Source: Tolypothrix tenuis PCC 7101
GTDB taxonomy: Bacteria; Cyanobacteriota; Cyanobacteriia; Cyanobacteriales; Nostocaceae
DNA length: 64,000 nt
NCBI RefSeq assembly: GCF_002368295.1
Contig: NZ_AP018248.1
Location: 6,499,979-6,563,978 of the forward strand
Direction of reading: 5' to 3'
Below, one piece after another: positions 34,561 to 42,147 of this stretch (the first letter of the stretch is position 1; each line of letters opens with the position of its first letter). Below the pieces are notes generated by a model. The model was not told the DNA's origin, did no database searches, and worked only from the letters and a program-made list of their open reading frames with translations. The position numbers were made by a program, and so were the translations under genes.

Positions 34561-35574
34561 ATGAAAGCTTACGTACTTCAAAGTAATGCGGGGATTGATG
34601 CACTGACGTTAACCGATCGCCCAGAACCGCAACCAGGCGCGGGACAAGTTCTAATTAAAATCAAAGCCACAGCCTTAAATTACCGTGACTTGCTAGTCGC
34701 TGAGGGCGCTTATGGTGCGGGGGTGAAATATCCTCTGGTTCCCATGTCTGACGGTGCGGGGGAAGTGGTAGCCATCGGAGAAGGAGTAACAAGAGTCAAA
34801 ATAGGCGATCGCGTCGCGGGTATCTTCTTTCAAGACTGGATTTCTGGCGCTTTAACTAGAGAAAAAATGAAATCTGACTTAGGCGGTGGTATCGATGGAA
34901 TGCTGGCTGAATATGTGGTTCTACACCAAGATGGCTTAGTAATATTACCTAATCATATATCTTATGCTCAAGGTGCAACTTTACCCTGTGCCGCAGTTAC
35001 AGCTTGGCACGCTCTGGTTACTAAAGGCAATATTACAGAAGGCAATACTGTATTATTACTGGGTACAGGTGGAGTATCGATTTTTGCGCTGCAGTTTGCC
35101 AAAATATTTGGTGCGAAAGTTATCCTCAGTTCCAGCAGCGATCATAAGTTAGCACAGGCTTTAGTTTTAGGTGCAGATCAAACCATCAACTATAAAACAA
35201 CGCCAGATTGGGAAAAGCAAGTCTTTGCAATGACCGATCGCATAGGTGTAGATCATGTAGTAGAAGTAGGTGGTGCGGGTACATTACCTAAATCTTTACA
35301 AGCTGTTAGGGTGGGGGGACGTGTCAGCTTAATTGGCGTACTCTCAGGAAGAGGAAATGAGATTGACCCCATGCCCATACTTTTCAAGAGCATAACACTG
35401 CAAGGTATTTATGTTGGTAGTCGCAAAATGTTTGAGGCGATGAATCAGGTAATACAAGATTCGCAATTACAGCCAGTGATTGATCGAATTTTCCCTTTTA
35501 CCCAAGCTAAGGAAGCTTACAGTTATGTTAAAAGTGCTTCACACTTTGGCAAAGTTGTAATTGAGCTTGATTAA
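34561..35574 (+). CDS. Medium-chain dehydrogenase/quinone oxidoreductase-like protein
   Basis: 337 aa. GroES-like N-domain with ALNYRDLLVAEGAYG (the quinone-oxidoreductase version of the active-site region, no zinc-type Cys) and SDGAGEVVAIGEGV, then a Rossmann fold LLLGTGGVSIFALQFAKIFGAKVI. It probably uses NADPH to reduce quinones or enones; the substrate is unknown. A strong ribosome-binding site AGGAGG lies 9 bases before the ATG. It is divergent from the repeat protein. Two hairpins follow it (35610-35632, 35661-35685). Confidence 0.88.
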   Translation: MKAYVLQSNAGIDALTLTDRPEPQPGAGQVLIKIKATALNYRDLLVAEGAYGAGVKYPLVPMSDGAGEVVAIGEGVTRVKIGDRVAGIFFQDWISGALTREKMKSDLGGGIDGMLAEYVVLHQDGLVILPNHISYAQGATLPCAAVTAWHALVTKGNITEGNTVLLLGTGGVSIFALQFAKIFGAKVILSSSSDHKLAQALVLGADQTINYKTTPDWEKQVFAMTDRIGVDHVVEVGGAGTLPKSLQAVRVGGRVSLIGVLSGRGNEIDPMPILFKSITLQGIYVGSRKMFEAMNQVIQDSQLQPVIDRIFPFTQAKEAYSYVKSASHFGKVVIELD

Positions 35575-35609
35575 CCAAGTCTTCGCCAAGCGAATTTAAA
35601 ATACATGAT

Positions 35610-35632
35610 TGAGTACACAAAGCCTGTACTCA
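35610..35632 (+). terminator. Hairpin 1 after the dehydrogenase
   Basis: TGAGTAC and GTACTCA with a 9-base loop. Confidence 0.5.
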
Positions 35633-35660
35633 GTTATTTAATATCATATTGATTATTGAT

Positions 35661-35685
35661 AAGGACACAAAATTTTTGTGTCCTT
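35661..35685 (+). terminator. Hairpin 2 after the dehydrogenase
   Basis: AAGGACACAAAA and TTTTGTGTCCTT, a 12-base perfect inverted repeat. Confidence 0.6.
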
Positions 35686-35720
35686 AGTACTTGCTCCAAG
35701 TTCTCCAATCTGGGAAGCTT

Positions 35721-35814
35721 ATAGCAATTGGAAAAAAGAACAGATTGTAGGGGCATGGCACGCCGTGCCCTCTAGAATATATTGATGTGTTGTAAACATT
35801 ATTTGATTTGGTAT
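35721..35814. mobile_element. ATACCAATT-type MITE-like element, copy A
   Basis: Contains GATTGTAGGGGCATGGCACG and CCGTGCCCTCTAGAATAT and ends TTTGGTAT. It is about 85% like copy B (35937-36034); its left end is degenerate (ATAGCAATT). Confidence 0.7.
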
Positions 35815-35821
35815 CACTGAT

Positions 35822-35936
35822 TAAAGAAGCCAGAAGAATTGGGGGATTCTCCCCCAAACCCCCGATTGGGTGACGGTTGTGTCCCCCAAACCCCCTCCAA
35901 AATTATTGTTCGGTTTTTCGGTTTTTTTGTTGAGTA
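35822..35936 (+). repeat. Dispersed GGGGGATTCTCCCCC repeat, copy 2
   Basis: Near-identical to 4143-4248, with an extra TCGGTTTT insertion near the end. It lies between copies A and B of the ATACCAATT element. Confidence 0.85.
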
Positions 35937-36034
35937 ATACCAATTGGAAAAAGAATGCAACAGATTGTAGGGGCACGGCACGCTGTGCCCTGTAGAATAT
36001 ATTGATGTGTCGTAAACATGATTTGAATTGGTAT
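35937..36034. mobile_element. ATACCAATT-type MITE-like element, copy B (complete)
   Basis: 98 bp, ends ATACCAATT / AATTGGTAT as perfect inverted repeats, with the internal palindrome GGGCACGGCACGCTGTGCCC. A relative is at 52161-52262, and half-copies are near 11203 and 60504. Confidence 0.75.
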
Positions 36035-36485
36035 TATCTATAGTCATTAGGGTATACAACACTTTTTAGTAAAGCGCAGTTTAGTCCTGTATAGGCAGGA
36101 CAATCATGATTGTGATTTACACAACATATCTCCGTTAAAAATATAAATATTTTTTAGATAAGTTCTATCATGAGTATGATTGATTATTTGCAGATAATAT
36201 GTTTTATCTATATAAAATGAGCTAATTTCTATAATTAAAGCAAATGAATCATTAAAGTATTTTAGAAAATAAAAATAAATAAACTTTTGATAATTAATAG
36301 CGTTTTTTATGTTAAAAAATTTTTAGTTATGTCATAATCATCTCAACAAATTCAGACCGACATACCGTAATATTTGGTATGGTTTCTGTTGTCAAATAAA
36401 TTTCGTGACATTAGAAAAAAGTTCTTAATTTTTCTATTACTTATCGGTTGATTTTCTATAGGCAATAGAATTGAGGAGATAACTA
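36035..36485. other. AT-rich spacer upstream of the Crp-type gene
   Basis: No gene. Probably the promoter of the regulator gene; no operator recognised. Confidence 0.4.
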
Positions 36486-37211
36486 ATGTTAATAACAAAT
36501 AAACCTCTAATGCAGCCGGAAAATCAGCTACTTGGGGCTTTACCAGCCGATATATATGAACGCCTTGCTTCTCACTTTAAGTTAGTTTCTCTCCCAACTC
36601 AGGAAGTTATTTGCGAAGTAGCAGAACCAATCGATTATGTCTATTTTCCTCATCATGCAGTAATTTCTCTACTCGCCACTATGGATGATGGTGCAACAGT
36701 CGAAGTAGCCTTAGTAAGTCAAGAAGGTATGGTAGGTCTACCTGTAATTTTGGGAGACAATATTTCATCAATACGAGGAATAGTCCAAGTTCCCGGCGAG
36801 GCTATGCGAATTGACGCAGATATAATCAAAGCAGAGTTTGCTAGAGGTGGCTTTTTGCAAAATCTGCTACTACGCTATGTACAAGCTGTATTAACAGAAT
36901 TCGCCCAAGGTGCTGCTTGTAACCGTCTCCATAGTTTAGACAAGCGCCTAGCCAGGTGGCTGCTAAAAATTGCCGATCGCAGACAATCGCAAGAGTTTCC
37001 TTTAACGCAAGAATTTATCGCCCAAATGCTAGGTGTACGGCGTTCTGGTGTCAGTGTTGCGGCTGGTATTCTCAGCCAATCAGGGATCATCAGCTACAAT
37101 CGCGGACATATTAGCATTTTAGATAGAAAGGCTTTAGAAGCAACTTCTTGTGAGTGTTATCGCGTAGTAAAAGACGAATTTACGCGATTATTAGGAAAAT
37201 CGTCATATTAA
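36486..37211 (+). CDS. Crp/Fnr-family transcriptional regulator
   Basis: 241 aa. A cNMP-binding-like beta-roll (about 25-145) in which the phosphate-binding cassette is not conserved, so cAMP binding is doubtful, followed by a dimerisation helix and a winged helix-turn-helix (FPLTQEFIAQMLGVRRSGVSVAAGILSQSGIISYNRGHISIL). This type (with FPHHAVISLLATMDDGATVEVALVSQEGMVGLP) is common in cyanobacteria and related to NtcA only distantly. Start ATG with GAGGAG upstream. A stand-alone receiver protein gene follows after 186 bp. Targets unknown. Confidence 0.88.
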   Translation: MLITNKPLMQPENQLLGALPADIYERLASHFKLVSLPTQEVICEVAEPIDYVYFPHHAVISLLATMDDGATVEVALVSQEGMVGLPVILGDNISSIRGIVQVPGEAMRIDADIIKAEFARGGFLQNLLLRYVQAVLTEFAQGAACNRLHSLDKRLARWLLKIADRRQSQEFPLTQEFIAQMLGVRRSGVSVAAGILSQSGIISYNRGHISILDRKALEATSCECYRVVKDEFTRLLGKSSY

Positions 37212-37397
37212 GAAAATAGTTAAATCTACATAAATATACAAATAAATATATTTACATTCTTATGTGCGAAACCGGACAGACGACATGATGTAACTTTATC
37301 TACTCTTTATATGAGTGGCAGAGAAATCATATATAGTTCAGCACGGATTATTCAGACAGTTGCTAATCCCAGTTTTTCAATTTAACTAGGTCGAATC

Positions 37398-37808
37398 ATG
37401 TATAAGAAACCTATTTCATTTCAGGGTCTCAGATTAGTGATTGTTGATGACGATCCTGACACTATTAAACTTTTGGGCATTTTGTTTGAATTAGAAGGGG
37501 CAGAAGTCAAGACAGCCAAATCAGTGAAACAGGCTATAGAAATCATTTCATCCTTCCCACCAGATATTCTGATTAGTGATATTTGCTTACCAGATGAAGA
37601 CGGCTATTCTCTGCTCAAAAAAGTCAGAAAACTTGACGCACAGAAAGGGAGAAGAACCCCTGCGATCGCACTTAGCGCCTATGTCACAGATGGCGATCGC
37701 AAAAATGCATATTTAGCAGGTTATCAAAGGTATCTCCACAAGCCCATTAACTTAGATTTATTAGCAGTAGCGGTTGCTGATTTAGCGGGAATTTCGCAAT
37801 GTGCGTGA
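37398..37808 (+). CDS. Single-domain response regulator
   Basis: 136 aa, a lone receiver. VIVDDDPDT provides the acidic pocket, ISDICLPDEDGY contains the phospho-acceptor Asp (about D60), and ALSAYV and LHKPI supply the Thr/Ser switch and Lys. There is no output domain, so it probably works by protein interaction or phosphotransfer. It most resembles the receiver at the end of the hybrid kinase at 29.4 kb (both LLISDI..P..DGY and TPAIAL/IPAIAL). It is separated from the Crp-type gene by 186 bp and may be co-regulated. Confidence 0.92.
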   Translation: MYKKPISFQGLRLVIVDDDPDTIKLLGILFELEGAEVKTAKSVKQAIEIISSFPPDILISDICLPDEDGYSLLKKVRKLDAQKGRRTPAIALSAYVTDGDRKNAYLAGYQRYLHKPINLDLLAVAVADLAGISQCA

Positions 37809-37809
37809 G

Positions 37810-37945
37810 GGGGATTGGGGATTGGGGACTGGGGACTGGGGAAAAGGAAACAGGAAGCAGGGGGGAAATTGCTGATTCCAATTACCAATTACCAATTACC
37901 CATTACCAAATGACAAATGACAAATGACAAATGACAAATGACAAA
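37810..37945. repeat. GGGGATTGGGGACTGGGG, CAATTAC and AAATGAC repeat cluster
   Basis: Three different low-complexity or heptamer repeats stacked between convergent genes: G-rich (37811-37842), CAATTAC (37878-37907) and AAATGAC, five copies (37908-37945). Confidence 0.85.
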
Positions 37946-37947
37946 CT

Positions 37948-39126
37948 TCATTTCTTCCGCTTTTTCCTAGCTGCGTCTCGCACTTGTTGATTGAGTAAGT
38001 AGCCAAAGCCGGCGGTTTCTAAACGGGTGACGAATTCTTCGCGGGTGTTACCTAGGGCTGTGGCGGTTGCGTCTATGTTCCAGTTGTAGAAGTGTAGCTG
38101 GCTGAGTAAATAGACACGGCGGGTTTGGGCGGCGGAAAGACGGTAAGTTTTGAGATATTCTAGTTCACCATCTTCGCGAATAATGGCTTCGCCAATATGG
38201 TTTTCTTCCTTGGGATGCAGACTAGTGATAAAGCGTTGCAGTACAAACGGCCCCATTGTATATACTCGCTGGGAATTTAGGGGACTTTGCAGCAATCCTT
38301 CCGCCATAAAGCCTTGAAAAGCAGCCCAATCGGTTCGCATTTTGGCGATCGCATTTCTTAAATCTGCCAAGCTGTGAATTTTAGCATCATCTACAGACAA
38401 ATCCATCGGAAATGGCTTGTCAAACATCATGCTGTATTCATAAATTAACTCGCCGTAGAAGTCTTCTAGTAAACTAGTGTGCAAAGCCCGGTAATCCTCT
38501 GGGGTAGGAACGACAAAAGCCGATGCTAAAGTCTCCGCGACAAATACCAACACCCCAACCTGACGCGGATGAATCTCAAACACCCGCAAAGCATCTTCCA
38601 ATCCCGCGATATAACGTCCACTAAAGGACATTTCATAGCGTGAACCCAGCCCATGAGCTAGAGCATACTTGGAATATTCACTCCAAGCAATATCCGGCCC
38701 AGAAAAGAACAGCGACAGAAAACCTTCCATAGCCAAATGCAGAGGTAACAATCGCAGTTGATTCTTAGCTTCCCGCTTCGCCATGCGATGCATTAACCGC
38801 ACACTTGCACAACCACAGTCTAAACGCTTCCCATCCGGCTTGAACATCTGTCCACCAAAAGCCGCGATGGGGCTACCGTCATCACTCCAAGAAAGCACCA
38901 AGCCGTGAGGTATATAGGAGTAATATTGCATCTCTGGTACTGTGATTCTACCTGCTAAGGAAACCACCGCTATGTCTTCGTGATAATCACGCCGCACTAA
39001 ACGAAAGTCTCCGCGCACCTGACGACGTAATAAAGGGACAATCCGCACTGCACCGCGTATCTGGGATGGTGCAATTTCCAATCCTTTTAAAGATATATCT
39101 GTTAATAATTTCTGTTTGGTAGCCAT
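37948..39126 (-). CDS. Unknown protein with C-terminal HTH-like segment, partner of the Ro-like gene
   Basis: 392 aa from the ATG at 39126 (MATKQKLLTDISLKGL); an upstream in-frame extension is repeat-derived and rejected. The body is alpha/beta (AVRIVPLLRRQVRGDFRLV, IAVVSLAGRITVPEMQYYSY, FGGQMFKPDGKRLDCGCASVRLMHRM) with a conserved-looking C-G-C. The end (LHFYNWNIDATATALGNTREEFVTRLETAGFGYLL) resembles a Fis-type helix-turn-helix, then a basic tail ARKKRKK. It recalls ARPP-type domains found next to Ro and RNA-repair genes, but I cannot confirm this. Same strand as the Ro-like gene, about 465 bp downstream of it. Confidence 0.6.
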   Translation of the reverse strand: MATKQKLLTDISLKGLEIAPSQIRGAVRIVPLLRRQVRGDFRLVRRDYHEDIAVVSLAGRITVPEMQYYSYIPHGLVLSWSDDGSPIAAFGGQMFKPDGKRLDCGCASVRLMHRMAKREAKNQLRLLPLHLAMEGFLSLFFSGPDIAWSEYSKYALAHGLGSRYEMSFSGRYIAGLEDALRVFEIHPRQVGVLVFVAETLASAFVVPTPEDYRALHTSLLEDFYGELIYEYSMMFDKPFPMDLSVDDAKIHSLADLRNAIAKMRTDWAAFQGFMAEGLLQSPLNSQRVYTMGPFVLQRFITSLHPKEENHIGEAIIREDGELEYLKTYRLSAAQTRRVYLLSQLHFYNWNIDATATALGNTREEFVTRLETAGFGYLLNQQVRDAARKKRKK

Positions 39127-39294
39127 AAGATTCAAGGGAATGGGGAAAACTGGTGTGATGGTGTAGTGTAAAGTACTTGAGATGGTGGGTGGTGCGTTGC
39201 GCTGCGCGACAACACACCCTACGAGAGACAAAATAGCTCTCTTTATCTTCTTCTTTGCGCCTCTGCGCCTCTGCGTGAGACAAAAAAGCCGCAA

Positions 39295-39535
39295 CTTTCA
39301 AGTTCAAAGCCTCAACATTCAAGCTTAAAGCCGCAAATTCCGACAAAAAAGCCTCAACATTCAAGCTCAAAGGTGCAACGTTCAAGCTAAAAACCGCAAA
39401 TTCCGACATCAAAACCGCAACCTTCAGCCTCAAAGCCTCAACTTCCACCTTCAAAGCCTCAACATTCAAGTTAAAAACCGCAAATTCCGACATCAAAACT
39501 GCAACCTTCAGCCTCAAAGCCTCAACTTCATTGAA
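39295..39535. repeat. 21-bp tandem repeat block between Ro-like and partner genes
   Basis: About 11 degenerate units of the form TCAAAGCCTCAACATTCAAGC, interspersed with AAACCGCAAATTCCGACA. The minus strand reads as a heptad peptide (VEALRLK, VAVLMSE, FAVFNLN) but with no credible start. It is followed by a CCCCATGCCCAAT-type tract (39545-39600). Confidence 0.8.
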
Positions 39536-39591
39536 AGCGACGGGAAACTCCATCCCCCATGCCCAATTCCCCATGCCCAATGCCCCATCCC

Positions 39592-41019
39592 CTATGCCCA
39601 TTTCAACATTTGTTGCACTCGTTCAGCCAAATATGCTTCTAATTCTGACAAAGGTGCAGAACCATCAGCGAAGCGTGCAAATCCTAGCATGGTTGGTAAG
39701 TCTTCAGCATCGCGCAATCCCACTGTGGGGGTACTAGGGCTGAGATTTCGCAAGGAAAAATCCTCAGAATTAAACACCGGATTGCAATGAATAATGGAAG
39801 TTCTTCTTTGAGGATCTAACTTAGCTCGAAATATCCGCAACACTTCCGCCGCACCTTTGGGGGGATAGTTTTCGCAACCATCGGAGACAATCACAACTAA
39901 ATCTGCACCAGAACCCAAGGCGGCTAATAAGGGTGTAGCTAAGTCGGTTTGTCCATGTGGGCGGACTTGCAAAGCATCTTCTGTGGGTATCGTCCAAAAA
40001 GCCCGATATTCCTGTGATGCGGCTTGCAATAAATAGTGAGTAGCAACAGCTACACCCAAAGGACGGCGACGCTTTTCGCTAGAACCTGAGCTAGAGTAGC
40101 TACAATCTAAAACTGCTGCCACTTTTCCCAGCTTCAATGGTGCTTTTTTTAGCACTGAACGCGCCGATCGCTCTAAGGCTTGGTGAAAAATCTCCCTTTG
40201 CTCTTTTCTCCTTTCCAAAGGCAAAGATAAAATATACAACGCCAACTTAGTTAAGGGTAACTTTCCCAAATCTAAGTCAATTTCCACCTTTTCAGTCCGT
40301 TCCGCCGCACCTTGGAAGCGCAACTTTTCACCCACAGTCATTTGCTGTTGAATTCTGGTTAAAAACACATCCCGTTTAACTTTGTGCTTTGCTGCTAATC
40401 CCTCAGCCACAGTGAAGGGTAAGTCATAAATAGCCTGTTCGCTAAAATGTGCTTGCCGAAACTTCTCGAATAATTCAGTTTCGTACACCTTTTGTTTCCA
40501 ATTACGGAACAGAAAAGTACCCAATTCACCCTGAAGTTTCAAATGTGCGTGAGCTGCGATCGCTCTTACCTTAGGACGATACTTCACAGCATGAAAGCTT
40601 AAATCGCCTCGCTGTTGTAAATAATCCCGTGCGATCGCGCGACTCCGACGGTTGTTAATTCGTCGTTGACGCAACTGCTGCAACACCCCCCAAGCCCGTT
40701 GCGGTGGTAAAGCATTGAGCGCATGAGCAATTAACGCACCCTCCTCTTCCTTATGTTTTGGTAACGTATCCTTTCCCGTCGCCAGCAATTTCAAAATAAT
40801 CTGCGCCTGATTAAAATGATTAATCCCCGCCGCCAAAGAACGAGCATAAAGTAAGCGATAATTCCCCAAAATATAATCATGTAAAAAGTCAATTGATACT
40901 CTTTGTCCATAAGCATCATCATAAAATTCCCGCTGTCCTGTACAAGCCAGGCAAGCATTAATAAACATCACCAAATCTTCCCGCGCCACCTGCTCAACGC
41001 GGTTATTATTACTAATCAT
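39592..41019 (-). CDS. Ro60-like protein: helical N-terminal domain plus von Willebrand A (MIDAS)
   Basis: 475 aa. An alpha-helical, HEAT-like N-terminal two-thirds (residues 1-290, rich in Arg/Lys/Gln) is followed by a vWA domain with the metal-ion-dependent adhesion site: D305-S307-S309 in LDCSYSSS, T359 in GQTDLATP and D380 in VSDGCEN. This order is that of TROVE/Ro60 proteins, which hold noncoding Y RNAs in a ring and use the vWA domain for partners. The TROVE assignment is by architecture, since the helical part is divergent. The start has no Shine-Dalgarno site; TTTTGAA repeats precede it. Two Y-RNA-like elements lie immediately upstream (41060-41300). Confidence 0.7.
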   Translation of the reverse strand: MISNNNRVEQVAREDLVMFINACLACTGQREFYDDAYGQRVSIDFLHDYILGNYRLLYARSLAAGINHFNQAQIILKLLATGKDTLPKHKEEEGALIAHALNALPPQRAWGVLQQLRQRRINNRRSRAIARDYLQQRGDLSFHAVKYRPKVRAIAAHAHLKLQGELGTFLFRNWKQKVYETELFEKFRQAHFSEQAIYDLPFTVAEGLAAKHKVKRDVFLTRIQQQMTVGEKLRFQGAAERTEKVEIDLDLGKLPLTKLALYILSLPLERRKEQREIFHQALERSARSVLKKAPLKLGKVAAVLDCSYSSSGSSEKRRRPLGVAVATHYLLQAASQEYRAFWTIPTEDALQVRPHGQTDLATPLLAALGSGADLVVIVSDGCENYPPKGAAEVLRIFRAKLDPQRRTSIIHCNPVFNSEDFSLRNLSPSTPTVGLRDAEDLPTMLGFARFADGSAPLSELEAYLAERVQQMLKWA

Positions 41020-41024
41020 AATAA

Positions 41025-41057
41025 TTTTGAATTTTGAATTTTGAATTTTGAATTTTT
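41025..41057. repeat. Tandem heptamer TTTTGAA, about 4.7 copies
   Basis: Between the Ro-like start and the first RNA element. Any promoter here must overlap the repeat. Confidence 0.8.
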
Positions 41058-41061
41058 ATGG

Positions 41062-41146
41062 TGCTGTTCGGGGAAAGATTAGCATGACTAGGTCAATCAA
41101 CTTAACAGGTTGGAACGGAAGTCATACTCAAGTCCCGCAAACAGCA
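41062..41146 (+). ncRNA. Y-RNA-like structured RNA 1
   Basis: The ends TGCTGT (41062-41067) and ACAGCA (41141-41146) pair; CGGG pairs with CCCG inside, with bulged bases on the 3' side. The inner stem is ATGACT/AGTCAT (41084-41089 with 41120-41125), and an inner hairpin CAAC-TTAACAG-GTTG has a 7-base loop. Element 2 repeats this fold with compensatory changes. Strand is tentative: plus is preferred because one pair is U-G on that strand and the loop of element 2 reads like a tRNA T-loop. Confidence 0.6.
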
Positions 41147-41204
41147 AGACTGAAAACTTTTATAAATTTTTTTAATTACGAATTACAAATTACGAATTAG
41201 AGGA

Positions 41205-41289
41205 TGCTGTCCGGGGAAAGGCGGCGCGACTGGCTAGGACGAATTCAAAGTTCGGGTTCGGAAGTCGCACCAAAGTCCCGCGAACAGCA
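41205..41289 (+). ncRNA. Y-RNA-like structured RNA 2
   Basis: Same architecture as element 1: TGCTGT/ACAGCA closing stem, CGGG/CCCG, inner GCGACT/AGTCGC (41226-41231 with 41263-41268), and a CGAA-TTCAAAG-TTCG hairpin whose loop matches the tRNA T-loop pattern TTCRANN. Both elements share the 3' tail AAGACTGAAAA. The pair T41068-A41139 in element 1 is C41211-G41282 here. Confidence 0.6.
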
Positions 41290-41308
41290 AGACTGAAAAA
41301 CTTGAAAA

Positions 41309-41677
41309 TTAAGCGTAACAAAATTGTTTAGTTTGCGCTAGTTTTTCAAGTAATAATTCTGCAGATTTGTCCAGTGAAGTTACAAAAATACCTACTTCAC
41401 TCTCTTGATTTGATGCTATCCAAGTACCTTTGAGAACAACTTCTACTGCATCAGCATCACAAGGACAAATTTCTAAAATATTTGCTTGATTTAATTTCTC
41501 TAACTCTTCCAAATTAGATAAATCACAAGGAAGTAAAAATGCTGCTTGACTAGATTCAATGTAAATATTATTTGCAGAATGCAAAGATAGTGTAACTCTT
41601 TGATTTACCCAATTTTCCAGCGAGGTTTCTAGATGTTCTAAGCAAAAGCTGTTTTCGGTGTAGGTAAGTTTTAACAT
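41309..41677 (-). CDS. Alr0857-type small protein
   Basis: 122 aa. MLKLTYTENSFCLEHLETSLENWVNQRVTLSLHSANNIYIESSQAAFLLPCDLSNLEELEKL and DADAVEVVLKGTWIAS: a small alpha/beta protein that I recall as the cyanobacterial Alr0857 family, of unknown function. It is on the same strand as the Ro-like gene and upstream of it, with the two RNA elements in between, so transcription from its promoter could read through the RNAs. Its link to the Ro system is positional only. The low-GC spacer upstream (41678-42147) must hold its promoter. Confidence 0.6.
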   Translation of the reverse strand: MLKLTYTENSFCLEHLETSLENWVNQRVTLSLHSANNIYIESSQAAFLLPCDLSNLEELEKLNQANILEICPCDADAVEVVLKGTWIASNQESEVGIFVTSLDKSAELLLEKLAQTKQFCYA

Positions 41678-42147
41678 ATTGGCTGATTGATATTTAAACT
41701 TTTAGGTGCTTCATCTATGTCTTAAGAATATGCCAGGGAATTTCCCCTAAGCCAATATAGCCTCAAAAGCTGGAAATGCTGATAACACAAGGCTGAGAAC
41801 GCTAGGGGAAGTTGAGAAGCTAGGGGAATCCCCCAACTTTGGGGATGAGAATTTATATTTCTTCATACATATAGAATTTTGCTTGCCAACTTACTTAGGG
41901 TATGACATCAAAATTGCAATGCTAGCTTTTCTTAACTTTTTTATAACTGAATATTTACTAATAAATTCCATTAATTGTGGTAAGTTCCAACTTGGTAATT
42001 GGTAATATTTCCAACATTTCTGCTATTAGCAAGTTTTGCAGATTTGCTATCGAAAAGCTTTATGTATTTATTGCACAAAGCTAATAAAACTGTAACTATC
42101 TCTCAGCACTCAGCAATTTTTCTTCTGAAATACCACTGCTAAAAATT
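41678..42147. other. Divergent promoter region, Alr0857-type gene and phoD
   Basis: 470 bp AT-rich with an 11-base repeated motif (GCTAGGGGAA about 41799 and 41819). No gene recognised, and no Pho-box-like direct repeat was identified with confidence. Confidence 0.35.

Noticed and set aside
35814..36062. 82-aa minus-strand frame rich in Ser/Pro/Asn.
   Set aside because: It spans two different repeat elements and has no coding signature.
38987..39601. 204-aa minus-strand frame with heptads.
   Set aside because: It begins in a CCCCATGCCC tract, crosses the 21-bp repeats and then overlaps the true gene in another frame; no start signal.
41205..41289. Possible tRNA gene because of the T-loop-like sequence.
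   Set aside because: No acceptor stem of 7 bp with CCA context, no anticodon arm and no D-arm; the fold matches its tandem neighbour rather than a tRNA.
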